Source of the DNA: VGWG01 sp964580075
Lineage (GTDB): Bacteria; Verrucomicrobiota; Kiritimatiellia; RFP12; JAAYNR01
Reading direction: 5' to 3'
DNA: 23,762 nucleotides
Assembly: GCA_964580075.1 (NCBI GenBank)
Contig: CAZOJL010000034.1
Location: 1-23,762 of the forward strand
Both the position numbers and the translations under genes were made by a program. Of this stretch, positions 1 through 7,313 are shown piece by piece. The notes beneath the pieces are model-generated. The model had not been told where the DNA came from and made no database searches. It worked only from the letters and a program-made list of their open reading frames with translations. Positions within the stretch are counted from its first letter, which is position 1, and each line of letters begins with the position of its first letter.

Positions 1-2
1 CC

Positions 3-113
3 GAACGCAGCCTCCAATTCATCCGTTGGCTACGGTATTGCCTCAATCATTCGCGCAACTGGCGGCTCGAAATTGAGCAACTGAAGCCCTATATGGCGGC
101 TTACATTTGCTGA
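3..113 (+). CDS. 3' end of an unidentified protein (partial)
   Basis: An open frame enters from the left edge and stops at TGA 111-113, giving 36 residues rich in Trp, Arg and Leu that read as amphipathic helix and end in AAYIC. The frame is uninterrupted and its composition looks protein-like, whereas the other two plus frames give short, low-quality peptides. I do not recognise the family, because only the tail is present. The transposase unit begins about 40 bases downstream, so this gene may be an ordinary neighbour of the insertion or part of an older mobile element. Coding status is likely but not certain. Confidence 0.4.
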   Translation, partial: ERSLQFIRWLRYCLNHSRNWRLEIEQLKPYMAAYIC

Positions 114-130
114 TAACCCCAACACCGTTC

Positions 131-150
131 AGGCCGTATCAGGCCGTATC
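131..150 (+). repeat. 10-bp tandem direct repeat
   Basis: The decamer aggccgtatc occurs twice back to back, at 131-140 and 141-150, immediately before the probable left end of the transposase unit. It could be a target-site or slippage duplication. No function is assigned. Confidence 0.8.
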
Positions 151-182
151 AAGGGACAGGTCTGTTGTTATAGACACGCCTG
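151..182 (+). repeat. Probable left boundary of the transposase unit: inverted octamer plus bulged hairpin
   Basis: The octamer aagggaca (151-158) is the exact reverse complement of tgtccctt at 1538-1545, and of its duplicate at 1662-1669, on the other side of the transposase gene. Overlapping it, bases 157-182 can fold as a bulged stem (CAGG with CCTG, and TCT with AGA, around a loop of about 8 bases). RAYT/IS200-type transposases recognise imperfect hairpins near element ends. The repeats are seen directly; calling them element boundaries is inference. Confidence 0.45.
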
Positions 183-228
183 TGATGATGTGATATTCTT
201 ACCTCATTCACACAGCAGAGGGGGCATT

Positions 229-1266
229 ATGAGATCATCACGGATCAAGGCGGAGGGACTGGGCTATTATCATTGCATGAGCCGGGTGGTGGATCGACGG
301 ATGATTCTGGGGGATGTGGAGCGGGAGAAGTTTCGGAATTTGATGCGCGGGGCCGAGACGTTTTGTGGGGTGCGGGTGGTGACCTACGCGATCCTCTCGA
401 ATCATTTTCACATTCTGACAGAAGTGCCTGATCGGCAGGAGGTTAGCGAAGCGGAAGTGGTGGGGCGCCTGGCGGCGATTTATGATCGGAAGACGGTTTC
501 GGGGATGCTGGCGCAATGGGAATTGTGGCGCAAGCAGGGGCTGGAGCATCTGGTGCAGGCGGAGTTGGACCGTCTGCGGGCGCGGATGTATGACGTGTCG
601 GCGTTTGTGAAGACGGTGAAGCAGCGGTTTTCGCAGTGGTACAACCTGCGCGAGGGGCGGGCTGGGACGCTGTGGGAGGATCGGTTCAAGAGCGTGATGA
701 TCGAACCGCCTTCGCATGCCAAGCGGGGGCGCCAGGGCGTTGGCGCGCTGGCGACGATGGCGGCGTATATCGATCTCAATGCCGTGCGCGCGGGGATTGT
801 GAGCGATCCCAAGGACTATCGTTGGTGCGGTTACGGCGAGGCCGTGGCGGGTCAAAAGCGAGCCCGAGAAGGGCTGGGGGCGATCTTCGGCGATACGAAC
901 CAAGAGCATTGGCGTTCGGTTGCAACACGTTACAGGCTCATGGTTTATACGGCCGGGACTGAGCGCGGACTGACTGAAAGCGGTGCTGCGCTGCAGCCGG
1001 GTATTTCCACAAAGAAGGTCGAACAGATCGTCAGGGAACGCGGGGAATTGCCGTTGCAGGAGGTCTTGCGGTGCCGGGTTCGTTATTTCAGCGACGGTGT
1101 GGCCATCGGCAGCAAGGCGTTTGTGAACGAGGTCTTCCGGTTGCACCGCGACAACTTCGGCCCCAAGCGCAAAGATGGGGCGCGTCCGCTCCGTTTTGCG
1201 GCATGGGGCGGGCTTTGTGCCGCCCGTGACCTGCGTCTCGCGCCGATTGCCGCATCCGGCGGGTGA
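229..1266 (+). CDS. Y1/HUH transposase, RAYT-like (REP-associated tyrosine transposase family)
   Basis: This 345-residue protein would nick and join single-stranded DNA through a tyrosine, as in the IS200/RAYT superfamily. The start GYYHCMSRV (12-20) matches the usual opening strand of the family. The HUH metal site is SNHFHIL (57-63, His59 and His61). The likely catalytic tyrosine is Tyr138 in QWYN, followed by the typical GTLWEDRFKS block (146-155). A roughly 60-residue spacer between these parts and a C-terminal domain containing CRVRYFSDGVAIGS (282-295) make it longer than the compact E. coli-type RAYT. The ATG at 229 is chosen because gagggggc lies just upstream; an in-frame GTG at 190 adds 13 unsupported residues. 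No stop or frameshift is visible, so the gene may be functional. It is bounded by inverted octamers and followed by a 124-bp tandem duplication. Confidence 0.88.
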   Translation: MRSSRIKAEGLGYYHCMSRVVDRRMILGDVEREKFRNLMRGAETFCGVRVVTYAILSNHFHILTEVPDRQEVSEAEVVGRLAAIYDRKTVSGMLAQWELWRKQGLEHLVQAELDRLRARMYDVSAFVKTVKQRFSQWYNLREGRAGTLWEDRFKSVMIEPPSHAKRGRQGVGALATMAAYIDLNAVRAGIVSDPKDYRWCGYGEAVAGQKRAREGLGAIFGDTNQEHWRSVATRYRLMVYTAGTERGLTESGAALQPGISTKKVEQIVRERGELPLQEVLRCRVRYFSDGVAIGSKAFVNEVFRLHRDNFGPKRKDGARPLRFAAWGGLCAARDLRLAPIAASGG

Positions 1267-1430
1267 ACGCGAGCCACGCCGGGCCGCCGATATCAATATA
1301 AACCGTTTCCATGAGCTGGACATCGGCCGGAGGACTGTTTAGAAAGCGAGTCCAATCCGACTCGTGAAAACGGAAATCGGCTTATTCGCCTCTTCCAGTC
1401 GCATTTGCCACGCTCCGACCATCGAAAGCC
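1267..1430. other. Non-coding downstream flank of transposase with small hairpin
   Basis: No convincing gene is present. A perfect 6-bp stem (CGAGTC 1347-1352, GACTCG 1359-1364) with a 6-base loop is the clearest structure. It has no T-run after it, so it is not a standard intrinsic terminator and may instead be part of the transposase element's 3' end. A weaker inverted pair near 1288 and 1320 (gccgatatc / gacatcggc, one mismatch) is also visible. Confidence 0.4.
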
Positions 1431-1678
1431 GCTCACGCCCCTCTCCGACACGTCGTTGTGCTCCATTTCCTTCTCTTCAAAACCAATTGTGTCATGTGAA
1501 ACGACATTTAAATGATAGTAGGAAATGATAGTAGGAGTGTCCCTTATAATTTCTGCTCACGCCCCTCTCCGACACGTCGTTGTGCTCCATTTCCTTCTCT
1601 TCAAAACCAATTGTGTCATGTGAAACGACATTTAAATGATAGTAGGAAATGATAGTAGGAGTGTCCCTTATAATTTCT
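1431..1678 (+). repeat. Perfect 124-bp tandem direct duplication
   Basis: Bases 1431-1554 and 1555-1678 are identical over 124 bp by direct comparison. Each unit contains two consecutive copies of the 13-mer aaatgatagtagg, then agtgtcccttataattt. The segment is more AT-rich than its surroundings. The tgtccctt inside each unit is the inverted partner of aagggaca at 151-158 upstream of the transposase. The GTAG tetranucleotides recall the GTAG that REP-associated transposases recognise in REP sequences. The most economical reading is a duplicated right end of the transposase-associated element; slippage or a second insertion are alternatives. Confidence 0.85.
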
Positions 1679-1682
1679 ATAA

Positions 1683-1886
1683 TTTGTTCATGTGGAATGG
1701 ATACGTTCCAATGCCACAAGCTTCTCATTCCCTGGCAAGTATGATGCCGCCATCTGTTTGTGTGAAGGATCATTCGGGCTTCTCAGCCAAACGGATGACC
1801 CGATTGCACAACCGTTGTCCATCCTCTGCAACATTTCTCGAAGCTTGAAACCGCAGGCAAGGGTCATGGCTACCGTGCCGCCGTGA
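1683..1886 (+). pseudogene. Fragment of a class I SAM-dependent methyltransferase
   Basis: The frame is open only from just after the TAA at 1680-1682. It encodes FVHVEWIRSNATSFSF, then PGKYDAAICLCEGSFGLL and DDPIAQPLSILCNISRSLKP, ending VMATVPP. This matches the middle of a SAM methyltransferase: an acidic/aromatic strand, the YDAAICL strand 4, the EGSFGLL turn and the 'N(I/L)SRSLKPGA' helix plus following strand. The N-terminal half, including the GxGxG SAM-binding motif, and the C-terminal part are absent. The left break coincides with the end of the 124-bp duplication and the right end runs into the 3' end of the minus-strand gene. It is therefore a relic, probably broken by mobile-element activity. 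The family call rests on remembered motif patterns. Confidence 0.6.
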
Positions 1887-2955
1887 GAACAGACGCCTCG
1901 GCGGCGCCGCCGAGCAGGAGGCGGGCGGCCTCCGCAACCCCATCGATCGGGCCGCGAAAAGCCCAGCAGCGGGATGCGTCCCGGCTGACGTTGGCCCCGG
2001 TCGTGGTCGACGCGGCCGGCACATGGTACTCAAGTTCGTTGAAGCATGCGGTGCCGGCGCGGACGCAGCACGCCTGAAACGTCCAACCGGCCTCGTGCGG
2101 CGGCTCCCAAAGCGCATCGACGTAGGGTCCGGCCGTATCCACCGCGAACTGGCGTATCACCAGATCCCAGACCCCCGGCGTCGTCGTCTCGCGGAGGTGT
2201 CCGGCACGGTCTGCAAGGGGGTGCGCCTGGATACCGATCTTCGTGTCCTCGCCGGGCGCGCCCATGTTCCAGCGCACGAGGCGCGGCGCCACGATGAGCT
2301 CATCGGCGGCGAGCGCGCCGAAGAAGCACCGGGGCCGGATCGGCTCCCGCGTCGGGATCAGCATCGCGCCCGGCTGCGGCAGTTGCAGCAGATTCCAAAT
2401 TCCGAGTCGTACCAGCACGTCATCTGGCTGCGGTTCCAATTCCAGGGCGGTGACGAGGGAATAGCCGGCATAACGCAGGCCGGCGCGGGCTGGCGAGGCG
2501 CCGGGCAACGGATTGGCCGCCGGGGTGAACGTCCGGACCAGGCGGACGCCGACGTGCCGCTTTGCGCGATGCAACTGCACCCGGGTCTCGTTTGTGAGGA
2601 CCACCTTCGTCGTGGCGGACGCCGTCAGTTTCCAGTTACCGGGATCGAGGGCGGGCTGCACGGCGTAGGTTTCTGCGGGCCGGGACAGATCACCGATGAA
2701 GGTTTCGATCTCCGGCCCCAGCCAGGTGCGGTCTCCGCCCGGGTTGGGCCAGCCGGGACAGGCGAACCACGCGGCGGCCGCAGCCGCGGTGGTCAGCGCG
2801 GGATGGGTCCACAACACGTTTTCGTCCGAGTCGGGCGGATACAACCCGAGCAAACGGCCGTTCCCCGGCAGCATCAGCAACCGGGACCCATCCGGGAATG
2901 TCGACGTCAGCGGGGCTTTCCCGGCCCCCGTCAGCGTATCCTGTAGCGATCGCAT
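1870..2955 (-). CDS. Mutarotase-like hypothetical protein ('GGDRTWLGPE' type)
   Basis: 361 residues, no signal peptide and no membrane segment, rich in beta-strand-like sequence. The signature GGDRTWLGPEIE (73-84), preceded by DENVLWTHP (44-52), resembles proteins of the galactose-mutarotase-like beta-sandwich superfamily (DUF4380/DUF6786-type), which bind or epimerise sugars. I cannot name a substrate or confirm the exact family. It lies 75 bp downstream of the dehydrogenase on the same strand, so it is probably co-transcribed with the dehydrogenase and UlaG-like genes. The ATG at 2955 has a G-rich stretch directly upstream (ggggaa, close spacing). Its last codons overlap the methyltransferase relic on the other strand, so the C-terminus may have been trimmed or altered by rearrangement. 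Confidence 0.6.
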   Translation of the reverse strand: MRSLQDTLTGAGKAPLTSTFPDGSRLLMLPGNGRLLGLYPPDSDENVLWTHPALTTAAAAAAWFACPGWPNPGGDRTWLGPEIETFIGDLSRPAETYAVQPALDPGNWKLTASATTKVVLTNETRVQLHRAKRHVGVRLVRTFTPAANPLPGASPARAGLRYAGYSLVTALELEPQPDDVLVRLGIWNLLQLPQPGAMLIPTREPIRPRCFFGALAADELIVAPRLVRWNMGAPGEDTKIGIQAHPLADRAGHLRETTTPGVWDLVIRQFAVDTAGPYVDALWEPPHEAGWTFQACCVRAGTACFNELEYHVPAASTTTGANVSRDASRCWAFRGPIDGVAEAARLLLGGAAEASVLTAAR

Positions 2956-3030
2956 TTCCCCGTCTCTCCCGCTTCGCGTTTACGCTCCGCCGCCACACCG
3001 CGCCATCACGCGTGAGGCGCGCATACGGCA

Positions 3031-3861
3031 CTAGACACCCGGCACGTAGCCCTGGCCGAATTGCGAGCCCATGGGTTGTTTGAACTCCTCGCCAAAGTGC
3101 ATCATCGCGGTGGTCCCGCCATCCACGATCAACGTCTGTCCCAGGAGGTAGCGGGCGTCCTCCGAGGCCAGGAACGCGGCCACATTGCCGATATCGCGCG
3201 GCGTGCCGGCAAAGCCGCAGGGAATCCCCTTGCCGAATTCCCGGATCGCCTGCTCCATGTCAACTTCCGGCGTGGACTTGAAATGGCTCGGAATCGGCAC
3301 AGCTCCCGGCGCCAGCCCCACGACCCGGATGCCGCGCGGCGCCAACTCGAGGGCAAGATTGCGGGTGAAGGTTACGATGGCGCCGCGAGTACCGGCATAG
3401 ACCGTATGCTCGATGTACGCTTGAAAGGCATGGATCGAAGCGATGTTGATGATGACGCCTTTCGCCTTCTCCAGTTCCGGAACCAGCGCCTGGCTCAGGA
3501 AATAGGGCGCGCGCACGTTCACGGCGTAGAGCGTATCGAATTGCTCGACGGTGGTCTTCTCAAACGGCCGGTTCATGGTAATGCCGGCGTTGTTGACCAG
3601 GACATCGAGCCCGCCCAGAAACGCCACGGTCTCACGAGCCAAGCCCTGCAAAGGCGCTACTTCTTTGAAATCGGCCTTGAACGCCGCGGCCTTTCCGCCC
3701 GCCGCAACGATCTCCTGAACCGTCGCTTCCGCGCCGGCCGAACTCTGCGAATAGTGCACCGCCACGACGGCCCCGCGCCGGGCAAACTCCAGCGCAATGC
3801 CACGCCCGAGACCCGTGCCCGACCCCGTCACCAAAACCCGTTTGTGCTTCATGTTACACAT
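3031..3861 (-). CDS. Short-chain dehydrogenase/reductase (SDR), classical type
   Basis: This 276-residue cytoplasmic NAD(P)-dependent oxidoreductase is close to the usual length of classical SDRs. Seen directly: the cofactor loop TGSGTGLG (12-19), NNAG (90-93), structural Asn115 (AVNV), catalytic Ser142 (NIAS) and Tyr155 at the canonical 13-residue spacing, and the late VDGG (247-250). The residue four after Tyr155 is Arg159 (YAGTR), not the near-universal Lys. The cofactor and substrate are unknown; neighbours suggest a sugar or sugar-acid substrate. The ATG at 3861 is preferred because GAGGAG lies 7 bases upstream. An in-frame ATG at 3891 would overlap the upstream stop by 4 bp (ATGA) and add 10 non-conserved residues, so translational coupling is also possible. 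It sits between the UlaG-like and mutarotase-like genes. Confidence 0.85.
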   Translation of the reverse strand: MCNMKHKRVLVTGSGTGLGRGIALEFARRGAVVAVHYSQSSAGAEATVQEIVAAGGKAAAFKADFKEVAPLQGLARETVAFLGGLDVLVNNAGITMNRPFEKTTVEQFDTLYAVNVRAPYFLSQALVPELEKAKGVIINIASIHAFQAYIEHTVYAGTRGAIVTFTRNLALELAPRGIRVVGLAPGAVPIPSHFKSTPEVDMEQAIREFGKGIPCGFAGTPRDIGNVAAFLASEDARYLLGQTLIVDGGTTAMMHFGEEFKQPMGSQFGQGYVPGV

Positions 3862-3887
3862 GTGCTTACTCCTCAATAGCCGCTCTT

Positions 3888-4673
3888 TCATGACACCGCC
3901 TTTTCCACCGTCAGCCCCTCACCCGGCCGGAGTAGCCGCGCCTCTACCCCGGGACACATGCAGGCGCAGGCCTGGATGAAACCGCCCGGATCGCCGGCGC
4001 CTTGTTCGGCGAGCGTCCAGAAATGACAGGGAATCGCAATACGCGGTTTCGCTTCGGACACCAGACGGGCCGCGTCGATGTGATTCATGTTGCCGAACAC
4101 GCCATTGATCGCAGGCAGCACCACATCGGGTTTCAGATCATAAAGCGGCTTGAACAGGATCGGCCGCCAGGAGGAGTCCCCGGTGGCCAACACCCGTACC
4201 CCGCCGAAATCCAGAACCAGGGCCAGTGCGCTCGGTGAAAGATCGCCATGATCGGCGGGAACCGTGTGTACCACGAGATCGTCCAAATCGTGACGGCAAT
4301 TGGGTTCCAACAGCACCCGACGATCTGGCGCGACGCCGGCCTGTTCGAGTCCGGCCATGCAACCCGCCGGAGCGGCGAAGCGACAACGGGGATTGCGGCG
4401 CGCGATCACCGGGAGGGCATCCGGATCGAGGTGATCCGTGTGTTCGTGGGTCAGAAGGACCCAATCGGCCTCGACCGCTTCCGCGCGCATTGCCGGGAGC
4501 GAGAGACGCTTGAACCCGTGCAGCCGCTCGCAGGCATCGGACAGGTACGGGTCAAGAAAGATCCGCCGTCCGGCGGCGGTGCGGAAAGCAAAACCGGCCT
4601 GGCCCAACCAGTAAAGTCTTACCCCGCCGGCGGGAACCGGCGTCTGGTGAAGATCACGAACGATGTCTGACAT
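3888..4673 (-). CDS. UlaG-like metallo-beta-lactamase-fold hydrolase
   Basis: 261 residues. The metal site HEHTDH (76-81) is complete, with further ligand candidates at DH 141-142, Asp166 (ATGDS), His198 (NHID) and His217 (IPCHF). The opening WLGQAGF (22-28) and the DPYLSD segment (41-46) resemble the UlaG family (L-ascorbate-6-phosphate lactonase and relatives), which hydrolyse sugar lactones or phosphoesters in the cytoplasm. The true substrate is unknown. The ATG at 4673 is chosen because ggag lies 10 bases upstream and homology-like sequence begins there; the frame extends to 4754 without support. It is the first gene of a three-gene minus-strand unit with the SDR (stop and start regions touching) and the mutarotase-like protein, consistent with a dehydrogenase plus lactonase pathway. 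Confidence 0.78.
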   Translation of the reverse strand: MSDIVRDLHQTPVPAGGVRLYWLGQAGFAFRTAAGRRIFLDPYLSDACERLHGFKRLSLPAMRAEAVEADWVLLTHEHTDHLDPDALPVIARRNPRCRFAAPAGCMAGLEQAGVAPDRRVLLEPNCRHDLDDLVVHTVPADHGDLSPSALALVLDFGGVRVLATGDSSWRPILFKPLYDLKPDVVLPAINGVFGNMNHIDAARLVSEAKPRIAIPCHFWTLAEQGAGDPGGFIQACACMCPGVEARLLRPGEGLTVEKAVS

Positions 4674-4806
4674 GGCGATTTTTCTCCATTGGATCTGCCC
4701 TCCCGTCACGCGCAGGTCGGTTTCCGAAAAGGCTGATGTGACGCGCGGAGTCATTTTACTACACCGTGCGGGAAACGGCTATCGCCATTTCCTGTCGTAA
4801 ATCCGG

Positions 4807-4836
4807 TTGCACATAACAGGCGCAGGATAGTATAAT
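4807..4836 (+). promoter_or_regulatory. Sigma70-type promoter for the ankyrin-repeat gene
   Basis: TTGCAC (4807-4812) and a consensus TATAAT (4831-4836) are separated by 18 bases, about 90 bases before the ATG at 4926. The overlapping AGTATAAT also gives TATACT on the minus strand, so the same spot could contribute a -10 for the divergent hydrolase gene. I see no good minus-strand -35, so only the plus-strand promoter is called. Confidence 0.6.
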
Positions 4837-4925
4837 CTGCCTGCACGTCGGCCTTATCTTGATCTTGTCGGCGTGTGCGCGCCCGCGCCTATTGAGCACG
4901 TTTACAGGGAAGGCTTGGAGACTGA

Positions 4926-7313
4926 ATGGCGGACATCCTTTTCAAATGCCCCAACTGTGCGAGCCATGTTGTAATCGACTCGTCCCTCGCAAACCAGAAC
5001 GTCACCTGTACGGCTTGTGAGCAGAGCGTCCTTGTCCCCACGACAACCATTTACTGCCGCTGCGGATCATGTCAGCATGACCTGCAATTTCCTCCCGGCC
5101 TGACGCAGATGCGCTTCACCTGCCCCAATTGCGAAAAGCCCGTCACGGTCCCGGCGCGCAGCGAATTACGCCTGAAGACGGCCGCGCGCGCGCCATCCAA
5201 GGTGGGCACGCGCCACGCACTGCCCGCGGCGCCGTCTTCCGGGCAGGACAGCGATGTGGGAGTCGGCGAACGCCGGTGCCCCCATTGCCTGAAACTGATT
5301 TCCTCAACCGCGATCGTCTGCTTCAACTGCAACATCAACCTGTTGACCGGCCAGGCCTACGGGGGAAAAGGACGTCGTTCAAAACACCCCCTGACCGGCT
5401 GGACATTCTGGATCGGGACGCTCATTGTGGGCGCTGCCGTTGTCGGCGTAATCCTCACGTTTCTGAACCGTGCACAGGAGCGCCGGCAAGAGCAGAATAG
5501 CTGGCGGCGCACCCAGATCAGCGAAGCGCGACGGCCGGTCGCCTCTGAAGGCGCCCCCCGGGTCGCCACGGGCACCGTCGCCACAACCGCGGCCACTGGC
5601 ATCGTGACCGCGGCGGCCGCAGACGCACCGAAGCCTGTGAAAGCCGTCGGGGCAGATACGGCCACCCGGACGCACACCGGAACGACGGCCGCCCAGGCTG
5701 AGGCCGATCTCCGCATCCCGCGCAATGAGCATGCTTACGGGGGTGGCTCGGCGGAACGCTCACGGCTGCAGAGCGCCATCGAGCGCGGGGCGATGGATAC
5801 GGTCGTCCGCCTGCTCGACGAAGGCGCCGACCCTCGGGAAGATTCTGCCGCGCTGTTCTGCAGCGCGATTAATCGAAACGACCTCGCGATGTACCAATTG
5901 CTCCTGGATCGGGGGGCGGACCCGAATCATTTTGACACGATTGACTCGCCGGTACACATGGCGCTCCAGAAACTGGCCCTGACGGTCAACACCGGAACGA
6001 ACGTCACCTTCGACATCATGCGCATCGCGGTCTTGTCGGTTAACGCCTGCACGAATCTCAATCGCCGGGCCTCGGGTTTGGACTACGACAACGAGACGCC
6101 GCTTGGGTGCCTGCTCCGCTACTACTACAGTCCGACCGATGCCATGCGGTACACGCCGCTCCGGCTGCCCCGTAACGGAAGCATCCTGAAGCTCGCGGAC
6201 CACCTGCTCACCCATGGGGCGAATCCCAATGCGCGTCCGGGCGATTGCGTGCCGCCGACTCCGGGCTGGTGGCGGCGGAGCGAAACGCTTCTCCAACGGG
6301 CCGTCCGGGGATGTGATGAACAGATGATCGACCTGTTGTTGCGGCACGGAGCCGATATCGAGGGGCGGAATGCGGATGGCAACACCGCGCTCCATCTCGC
6401 CGCCGCGATCCCCTTTCGGCGAACAAGACTCCTGGGCATCGAAACCGTGGCGCCCGCGCAACCCGCGCAGCCTCCACCCGATCCGGCCAAGAAGTCACGC
6501 CCCAAAGACGTGAAGCCCACACGTACACCCACGCCCCGGAATGAACCGCGCCCCGTGCGCACAAGCGATAACCGGCTGGGCTCCCTCGACACGACCAGCC
6601 TGCTGGGCTCCAAGGCCGGGGCGGGCGTAACCCGGCTGGGCTCCATGGATATGACCAGCCTGCTGGGCACGCGGACCGGGATAGGTGGCAGCAAGCTCGT
6701 CCCCCTCGGCGCGAGCGATCTCCGGAACATGACGGATCGCAACATGGCGAATGCCTCGCAACGGCCGGGTGATCCGGCGGCCGCCATCTATATGGCGGGA
6801 CTGTTGCTGGAACTCGGCGCCGACATCCACGCGAAGAACGCCCGGGGGCAGACGCCGCTGCACCTGGCATCGGATCTGGATATCATCGCGTTTTTGCTCC
6901 GCAGCGGTGGGGACGTGAACGCCACGGACGCGAAGGGCAACACCCCCCTCTTGTGCTGGCTTGGCGCCAGCGATGAGGGTCGGCTCCTGAGCGACAAGGA
7001 CATGAACGACCTGGAGATCATTCGAAAGCGCGTCGATGCCTTGCTCGCCGCAGGAGCCGACGTGAACATCGCGGGCCTCGGAGGAAACACCGCGCTGCAC
7101 TATGTGGGCGGCGGGGGATGGAATGGCGTGAGCCCCCAATCTACAGCCTGGGCAACGGCGATGATTCGGAATCTGATGGCCAAGGGCGCGCGGTTGGATA
7201 TTAAAAACTACGCCGGAGTGACGGCGCTGGATCTGATGCAGAACAGCATGGATTATAAAGTGCGCAACCTGGGGCAGAGCATTCACGGCTCCCAGGTCAG
7301 TTCCGCGCCGTGA
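4926..7313 (+). CDS. Zinc-ribbon / transmembrane / ankyrin-repeat protein
   Basis: 795 residues. Three cysteine clusters open the protein: CPNC...CTAC (Cys8, 11, 28, 31), CRCGSC...CPNC (Cys44-49, 66, 69) and CPHC...CFNC (Cys118, 121, 132, 135). One hydrophobic helix (159-180) follows, then a low-complexity Ala/Thr/Pro linker (about 200-275) and ankyrin repeats from about 276 to the end (for example LLDEGADP, LLLDRGADPN, LLRHGADIEGRNADGNTALHLAA, LLLELGADIHAKNARGQTPLHLAS, LLAAGADVN). By position the zinc ribbons should be cytoplasmic and the ankyrin part periplasmic, but topology is inferred. About 120 residues (497-618) are inserted inside one ankyrin unit and carry a duplicated RLGS(L/M)D(T/M)TSLLG peptide. 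The start has GGAG five bases upstream. The role is probably binding or scaffolding; no partner is evident. The 3' end overlaps the convergent gene by 17 bp. Confidence 0.85.
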   Translation: MADILFKCPNCASHVVIDSSLANQNVTCTACEQSVLVPTTTIYCRCGSCQHDLQFPPGLTQMRFTCPNCEKPVTVPARSELRLKTAARAPSKVGTRHALPAAPSSGQDSDVGVGERRCPHCLKLISSTAIVCFNCNINLLTGQAYGGKGRRSKHPLTGWTFWIGTLIVGAAVVGVILTFLNRAQERRQEQNSWRRTQISEARRPVASEGAPRVATGTVATTAATGIVTAAAADAPKPVKAVGADTATRTHTGTTAAQAEADLRIPRNEHAYGGGSAERSRLQSAIERGAMDTVVRLLDEGADPREDSAALFCSAINRNDLAMYQLLLDRGADPNHFDTIDSPVHMALQKLALTVNTGTNVTFDIMRIAVLSVNACTNLNRRASGLDYDNETPLGCLLRYYYSPTDAMRYTPLRLPRNGSILKLADHLLTHGANPNARPGDCVPPTPGWWRRSETLLQRAVRGCDEQMIDLLLRHGADIEGRNADGNTALHLAAAIPFRRTRLLGIETVAPAQPAQPPPDPAKKSRPKDVKPTRTPTPRNEPRPVRTSDNRLGSLDTTSLLGSKAGAGVTRLGSMDMTSLLGTRTGIGGSKLVPLGASDLRNMTDRNMANASQRPGDPAAAIYMAGLLLELGADIHAKNARGQTPLHLASDLDIIAFLLRSGGDVNATDAKGNTPLLCWLGASDEGRLLSDKDMNDLEIIRKRVDALLAAGADVNIAGLGGNTALHYVGGGGWNGVSPQSTAWATAMIRNLMAKGARLDIKNYAGVTALDLMQNSMDYKVRNLGQSIHGSQVSSAP
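6573..6668 (+). repeat. In-frame 60-bp-period duplication inside the ankyrin gene
   Basis: Two related 36-base segments, 6573-6608 and 6633-6668, encode RLGSLDTTSLLG and RLGSMDMTSLLG, 20 residues apart. The flanking spacers are Gly/Ala/Thr-rich. The DNA copies share cggctgggctcc and gaccagcctgctgggc, so this is a recognisable, slightly diverged tandem duplication. It lies in the insert that splits an ankyrin unit. Confidence 0.75.

Noticed and set aside
238..1323. 361-residue minus-strand open frame opposite the transposase
   Set aside because: Composition dominated by His, Pro and Arg; the plus frame has the full HUH/Tyr signature.
1347..1364. Hairpin CGAGTC-loop-GACTCG as an intrinsic terminator
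   Set aside because: No U-tract follows; kept only as a structural note on the transposase flank.
1431..1678. CRISPR array
   Set aside because: Only two units of 124 bp with no spacers and no cas genes; it is a simple tandem duplication.
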